19,377 nt of DNA, from contig CALFBU010000140.1 in assembly GCA_937951455.1 (NCBI GenBank), positions 1-19,377 on the forward strand, read 5' to 3'. Below, piece by piece: positions 15,650-19,377 of the stretch; within the stretch, counting starts at the first letter, position 1, and every line of letters starts with the position of its first letter. Both the position numbers and the translations under genes were made by a program. The notes beneath the pieces are model-generated. The model searched no databases, had not been told where the DNA came from, and saw only the letters and a program-made list of their open reading frames with translations. Origin of the DNA: an uncultured Rhizobiaceae group bacterium (GTDB lineage: Bacteria; Pseudomonadota; Alphaproteobacteria; Rhizobiales; Rhizobiaceae).

Positions 15650-17236
15650 TCATTGAACGAGTTTAGCCAGGTCTTCAATCACATTTGCTTCCCCAGCTGG
15701 TTTATCCCAGCGGATGCGGTGAATGCGTGGGAAGCGCAGCGCATATCCTGATTTATGCCTCGTGCTTTCATGTGCACTGTCGAAGGCGACTTCAAATACC
15801 AATTCTTTTTTGACTTCCTGAACAGGGCCAAACCGTTTGAGTTTGTTCTTTCTAATCCAGTTATCAATCTGTTTTAATTCTTCATCGGTAAAGCCAAAGT
15901 ATGCCTTGCCAATGGGTAACAATTCGCCTGCATCATTCCACAATCCAAACGTATAATCTGAATAATAAGATGAGCGTTTACCGTGCCCGCGTTGTGCGTA
16001 CATCAAGACGGCATCCAGCAAATAGGGATCGCATTTCCATTTATACCAAGCGTGTTTTGGGCGCCCAGATACATAGGTACTCTGACGATACTTGATCATC
16101 AACCCTTCTAGCAAGCCGTTTGACTTATCCGCTTCTTCGCGCATTTGTTTCAGGTCATCGACATCTTTAAACTCAAGCTGTTTTGAGATTGAAAATCTGT
16201 CCTGGTTCAAATTTTCATACAATCTCTGAAGCGCAAGTCGTCTTTCATCCAGGGGTAGTGAACGCAAGTTCTCCCCATCCTTACTCAAAATATCATAGCC
16301 GCGAAAATGAGCAGGCCGTTCCTTTATCAATTTTGCACTTGGCTTCTTTTTGTTAAGACGCTGCTGCAAATCATTAAACGAACCAATGCCTTCTTGCGTC
16401 TTGATAAGAAGTTCACCATCAACCACAGCCTGAAAATCCACGGCCTCAACCAAATCGGGAAACGAGCCCGATATATCATCGCCGGTGCGCGAAAATATTT
16501 TCGTTTCATCTAGATTGGATGATATTTGTACGCGTATGCCATCCCATTTCCATTCCGCCATATGCGTTGCTGGCGTTATTCTTTCAAGATCCTTTTCCTC
16601 ATCAATCGGATGTGCCAGCATGACGGGCAAATAACGGATTGAATTTGAGATGTCGGGTATATCTGCCCTGCCCTCAATCCATGCAAAAAGGTCTTCGTAT
16701 GGTGGTTCGATCCCGTGCCAAAGCTCTTCAATGACTTCCAGGTCTACGGATTTCATGTTGGCAAGTGTACGCTTTACTGAACGTGCGGACATGCCAATAC
16801 GCAAGCCCCGCGTTCCAAGCTTTAATAACGCCCAGCGTTGTGGTGGTGTCATGTTATCAAGCAACTGCACCAGATACTGGCGAATGCCTTCCTTACCCCT
16901 GCTTTGAAATTCGACAATGATTTCTGAAAGACTCGGCAGTCTGCTCATTAAAACAGGATTCTCGGACTGCTGCCATGCCAGTGCTATGGTTTCTGATAAT
17001 TCGCCGACGTAATCATAGGACAATTGAAAAAGTTCGGGGTCCATGCGCTCGATGATGAGCGACTTTGAGAGATTGCGCTTGAAAAGATCAAAACTCAACG
17101 TGCCGGCAATTGCAGCCAAGGCCCAGCCTCTGTCCGGGTCAGGGGTAGACATCAGATAGTTTGCCAGAATTTTCTCTTTGGCTAATGTTGAATTGGTGAA
17201 GTACAATTCATCCAGAAGGCGTGAAAACTCTTCCAT
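15650..17236 (-). CDS. ATP-dependent DNA ligase, ligase-associated DNA damage response type
   Basis: A 528-residue ATP-dependent ligase that seals nicks through a lysyl-AMP intermediate. Residues 1 to about 200 are the helical N-terminal DNA-binding domain. The nucleotidyltransferase core has motif I EWKWDGIR with Lys230, motif III VVDGELL, motif IV LLEGLMIKY and motif V AWYKWK, followed by an OB domain (PIGKAYFGFTDEELKQI to SGYALRFPRIHRIR). It matches the TIGR04120 (PP_1105-like) ligases, which occur with a dedicated exonuclease, DEXH helicase and phosphoesterase. Its ATG overlaps the exonuclease stop (TAATG) and GGTGGAG lies directly before. This is a specialised repair ligase, not the essential NAD-dependent LigA. 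Confidence 0.93.
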   Translation of the reverse strand: MEEFSRLLDELYFTNSTLAKEKILANYLMSTPDPDRGWALAAIAGTLSFDLFKRNLSKSLIIERMDPELFQLSYDYVGELSETIALAWQQSENPVLMSRLPSLSEIIVEFQSRGKEGIRQYLVQLLDNMTPPQRWALLKLGTRGLRIGMSARSVKRTLANMKSVDLEVIEELWHGIEPPYEDLFAWIEGRADIPDISNSIRYLPVMLAHPIDEEKDLERITPATHMAEWKWDGIRVQISSNLDETKIFSRTGDDISGSFPDLVEAVDFQAVVDGELLIKTQEGIGSFNDLQQRLNKKKPSAKLIKERPAHFRGYDILSKDGENLRSLPLDERRLALQRLYENLNQDRFSISKQLEFKDVDDLKQMREEADKSNGLLEGLMIKYRQSTYVSGRPKHAWYKWKCDPYLLDAVLMYAQRGHGKRSSYYSDYTFGLWNDAGELLPIGKAYFGFTDEELKQIDNWIRKNKLKRFGPVQEVKKELVFEVAFDSAHESTRHKSGYALRFPRIHRIRWDKPAGEANVIEDLAKLVQ

Positions 17237-18252
17237 TACTCCACCTCTTCTTCCCGACCAATCAAATCAAGCGCCTTGGCCTTTATGCCTCGCCTTTTCA
17301 ATTCATATTCAAGCGCATCGGTTCTGCCGTGCGTGATCCAGACTTCTTTTGCTTGTGTCTCTTCGACTGTTGTAATCAAATCTTGCCAATCTGCGTGATC
17401 GGAAACAATCAAGGCCATCTCTGCTCTTCTTTGGCGAGCACGAGCCCTTATCTGCATCCATCCCGATGCCATGATGGGCAGCATGTCGGGCAGGGTTCTG
17501 CTCCATCTGTCTGCGAGGGTTGAAGGCGGCGCCAAGACTACTTTGCCTCGCATTTCCTCGCGCGCTTTACCTTTCAAGTCTGACGCGGGTATCCACTCGC
17601 CAAAATCATAGCCGCAGCCTTCATAAAGTTCTGTGAGACTAATCAATGCACCGTGTAAATAGAACGGCTTTTCATAGCCTGCTTGTCGTAAGGTTTTCAT
17701 GACTCGTTGGCATTTGCCCAAGGCATACACGCCAATCAAATGCGTTCGTTCAGGAAAAACCTCAAGCGAGCGCAGAACCTTTGCCATTTCATCTTCAAGT
17801 TTGGGATGGGAAAAAACGGGCAGTGCAAAGGTGGCTTCTGTGATGAATGTATCGCATTGCACAACTTCAAATGGTTTGCAGGTAGGGTCTGGATGACGTT
17901 TGTAATCGCCCGAAATGACAATGCGATGATTGTTGTATTCAAGAACAGCCTGCGCACTTCCCAGCACATGACCAGCAGGCGCGAACCAGAGGTTTACCGT
18001 TGGGGTAACTGCATGATTTTGCCCGTAGCCAAGTAAAATCCTTTCAGGCGCATCACCCGCGTATCGCACCTGCATGATTGCCTGGGTTTCTTCTGTAGCA
18101 ATTACCTGACCATGGCCAGGTCGTGCATGGTCCGCATGGCCATGAGTAATGATCGCGCGGTGAACAGGTTCGTGTGGGTCTATATAGGAATCAGCTGGAA
18201 CACAGTAGAGACCTTGCGGCCTGATCTGCATCCATTCTTCTGCACTGGCCAT
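17236..18252 (-). CDS. Ligase-associated DNA damage response exonuclease (metallo-beta-lactamase/beta-CASP fold)
   Basis: A 338-residue metallo-beta-lactamase-fold nuclease of the TIGR04122 kind. Metal-binding HxHxDH is intact (ITHGHADHARPGH, about 35-47 from the chosen start), with further landmarks FAPAGHVLGSAQ, VISGDYKRH and VWITHGRTD. It is thought to trim DNA ends before sealing by its partner ligase, to which it is translationally coupled. The ATG at 18252 was preferred. A TTG at 18276 adds eight residues and is preceded by AAGAAGAA, but the predicted promoter would leave it almost no leader. Start confidence is moderate, family confidence high. Confidence 0.9.
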   Translation of the reverse strand: MASAEEWMQIRPQGLYCVPADSYIDPHEPVHRAIITHGHADHARPGHGQVIATEETQAIMQVRYAGDAPERILLGYGQNHAVTPTVNLWFAPAGHVLGSAQAVLEYNNHRIVISGDYKRHPDPTCKPFEVVQCDTFITEATFALPVFSHPKLEDEMAKVLRSLEVFPERTHLIGVYALGKCQRVMKTLRQAGYEKPFYLHGALISLTELYEGCGYDFGEWIPASDLKGKAREEMRGKVVLAPPSTLADRWSRTLPDMLPIMASGWMQIRARARQRRAEMALIVSDHADWQDLITTVEETQAKEVWITHGRTDALEYELKRRGIKAKALDLIGREEEVE

Positions 18253-18290
18253 TTTTGAAACCAACTCAAACTCCAATTCTTCTTATTTGG

Positions 18291-18318
18291 AATATAGGTC
18301 GTTTCTCTAACAGGTAAA
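18291..18318 (-). promoter_or_regulatory. Promoter of the exonuclease-ligase operon
   Basis: On the minus strand TTTACC (18313-18318) and TATATT (18291-18296) are 16 bp apart, just downstream of the livF terminator. The predicted start near 18284 gives a leader of about 32 nt to the ATG at 18252. Confidence 0.4.
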
Positions 18319-18330
18319 TTGTTAGTTGGA

Positions 18331-18366
18331 AAAAAGAAAACCCTCGTTAATGAAAAGGAGGGTTTT
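18331..18366 (-). terminator. Rho-independent terminator of the liv operon
   Basis: On the minus strand a 9-bp stem AAAACCCTC / GAGGGTTTT (18337-18345 with 18358-18366) with a 12-nt loop is followed by a C and a T-run (18331-18336). It starts about 29 nt after the livF stop. Confidence 0.85.
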
Positions 18367-18394
18367 AAATTTATACGCGTTTGAATGAAGCCAG

Positions 18395-19147
18395 TTAAAT
18401 GGCGAGATATTCGTGGCGTAAGTCTTCGTTGTCCAGAACCTCTTTGGCTGAACCGTCATAGACCACTTGGCCTGTGTCCAGAATGATGGCGCGGTCTGCA
18501 AGGTTAAGCGCGGCAACAGCATTTTGCTCAACGATGATTGTCGTCATGCCTTCTTCGCGAATAAGCTGAAGGGTTTTCTCAATCTCTTGAACGATAACAG
18601 GTGCGAGGCCTTCGTAAGGCTCATCCAAAAGCAAAAGCTTAATATCGCGTGACAAAGCTCTGCCAATCGCCAGCATTTGCTGCTCACCACCGGAAAGCGT
18701 AGTGCCTTCCTGCTTACGGCGCTCGCCCAATCTTGGGAAGAGATCATAAATACGCTCAAGTGACCAACCCACTGGCTCTGTAATCTGGGCAAGCTTGATG
18801 TTTTCTTCGACGGTTAGGCCTTGAATAATTCTTCTATCTTCGGGAACAAGACCGACACCTGATTGTGCTGCCTGATAGCTTTTCATTTTATGGAGTGGCT
18901 GATGGTCTAGCCAAATTTCGCCATGTGTTAAGGCAGGATCATCAAGACGTGCAATCGCACGTAAAGTTGACGTTTTACCTGCACCGTTTCTGCCCAGAAG
19001 CGCTAAAATCTCACCTTCATGGATTTTCATGCTTACGCCTTGTACGATGAAGCTTTCACCGTAATATGCGTTAAGTTCCCATGCGGAGAAATAGGCAGGT
19101 TCATGATTTGGGTTGATGCTTTCTCTTGCCGGTTTATTGTCTGACAT
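18395..19147 (-). CDS. livF: Branched-chain amino acid ABC transporter ATP-binding protein LivF
   Basis: A 250-residue ABC ATPase that powers uptake of branched-chain amino acids or related solutes (family HAAT), acting at the inner membrane with LivG and the LivH/LivM permeases. Walker A GRNGAGKT (52-59), signature LSGGEQQM (151-158) and Walker B LLLLDEPYEGLAP (171-183) are intact; the EGLAP form after Walker B is typical of LivF. Its ATG overlaps the livG stop (TAATG), and a G-rich tract lies just upstream. It is the last gene of the operon, ending in the terminator at 18331-18366. The true substrate may be another amide or amino acid. Confidence 0.94.
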   Translation of the reverse strand: MSDNKPARESINPNHEPAYFSAWELNAYYGESFIVQGVSMKIHEGEILALLGRNGAGKTSTLRAIARLDDPALTHGEIWLDHQPLHKMKSYQAAQSGVGLVPEDRRIIQGLTVEENIKLAQITEPVGWSLERIYDLFPRLGERRKQEGTTLSGGEQQMLAIGRALSRDIKLLLLDEPYEGLAPVIVQEIEKTLQLIREEGMTTIIVEQNAVAALNLADRAIILDTGQVVYDGSAKEVLDNEDLRHEYLAI

Positions 19148-19377
19148 TAGTGTGCCCCCCCAAGGTATGCTTCTTGTACTTTTGGATTACCCTTGATGTT
19201 TTCTGGTGCGTCTTCCACGATGACAGTGCCTTGAGCCAAAACAGATATTTTCTCAGCAAGCGAAAAGACCACGTGCATGTCGTGCTCGATGATTGCCATC
19301 GTAATACCACGTGCAGCCTGAATTTCTTTCAAGAGGTCGATTGTATTATTCGTGTCGGCACGTGCCATACCCGCCGT
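19147..19377 (-). CDS. livG: Branched-chain amino acid ABC transporter ATP-binding protein LivG (C-terminal part)
   Basis: C-terminal 76 residues of an ABC ATPase entering from the right edge. The visible frame begins TAGMARADT, just after the Walker B aspartate/glutamate (the TAGM context of LivG DEPTAGM), continues with the H-loop IIEHDMHVVFSLAEKISVLA, and ends KVQEAYLGG, the conserved LivG tail. It overlaps livF by one base. An internal ATG at 19368 is not the start; the gene continues beyond the window. Confidence 0.92.
   Translation of the reverse strand, partial: TAGMARADTNNTIDLLKEIQAARGITMAIIEHDMHVVFSLAEKISVLAQGTVIVEDAPENIKGNPKVQEAYLGGAH

Overview
The window reads as a chromosomal segment of an alphaproteobacterium, probably a marine Hyphomicrobiales (Rhizobiales) relative with an AT-leaning genome. 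The basis is gene content and order: cysG-DUF2849-cysI, glnB-glnA next to a D-amino-acid-dehydrogenase-like gene, a DUF1194 von Willebrand factor A protein, and the ligase-associated exonuclease plus ATP-dependent ligase pair. Assignment below class level is inference. No insertion sequence, prophage, CRISPR array or plasmid function was seen.

Layout. (1) 1-3129, minus: assimilatory sulfate reduction. A fused siroheme synthase (cysG), a DUF2849 protein and a sulfite reductase hemoprotein (cysI, cut by the left edge) are packed with overlapping or adjacent stops and starts. CysG makes the siroheme that CysI uses. (2) 3295-5098: a SAM methyltransferase, an exported ankyrin-repeat protein (the first plus-strand gene) and a DUF2177 membrane protein. 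(3) 5164-9127, minus: nitrogen metabolism. PII (glnB) and glutamine synthetase (glnA) are followed by a good terminator, then a DadA-like FAD dehydrogenase with a DinB-fold metal-binding protein downstream. (4) 9423-9507, plus: tRNA-Leu(UAG) with a recognisable promoter. (5) 9543-12079, minus: the most unusual region. A LuxR-type regulator whose phospho-acceptor Asp is replaced by Asn is coupled to a short exported protein with only the N0/N1 domains of a type III secretion-type secretin, like rhizobial NolW/RhcC1. Next comes a one-TM protein resembling the periplasmic ring part of SctD. An unrecognised 146-aa protein lies upstream. (6) 12080-12503: a 424-bp divergent regulatory region with inverted repeats and a promoter. 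(7) 12504-14779, plus: a CreB/CreC-like response regulator and histidine kinase, convergent with a DUF1194 VWA protein (14776-15540). (8) 15650-18252, minus: ligase-associated DNA repair exonuclease and ATP-dependent DNA ligase, without the helicase and phosphoesterase that often accompany them. (9) 18395-19377, minus: the end of a branched-chain amino acid ABC transporter operon (livG partial, livF) with its terminator.

Most of the window is ordinary housekeeping and accessory metabolism. The candidate for a poorly described system is the 9543-11495 cluster: two inner/outer-ring-like envelope proteins without a secretin barrel or other secretion genes in view, driven by a probably phosphorylation-independent regulator.
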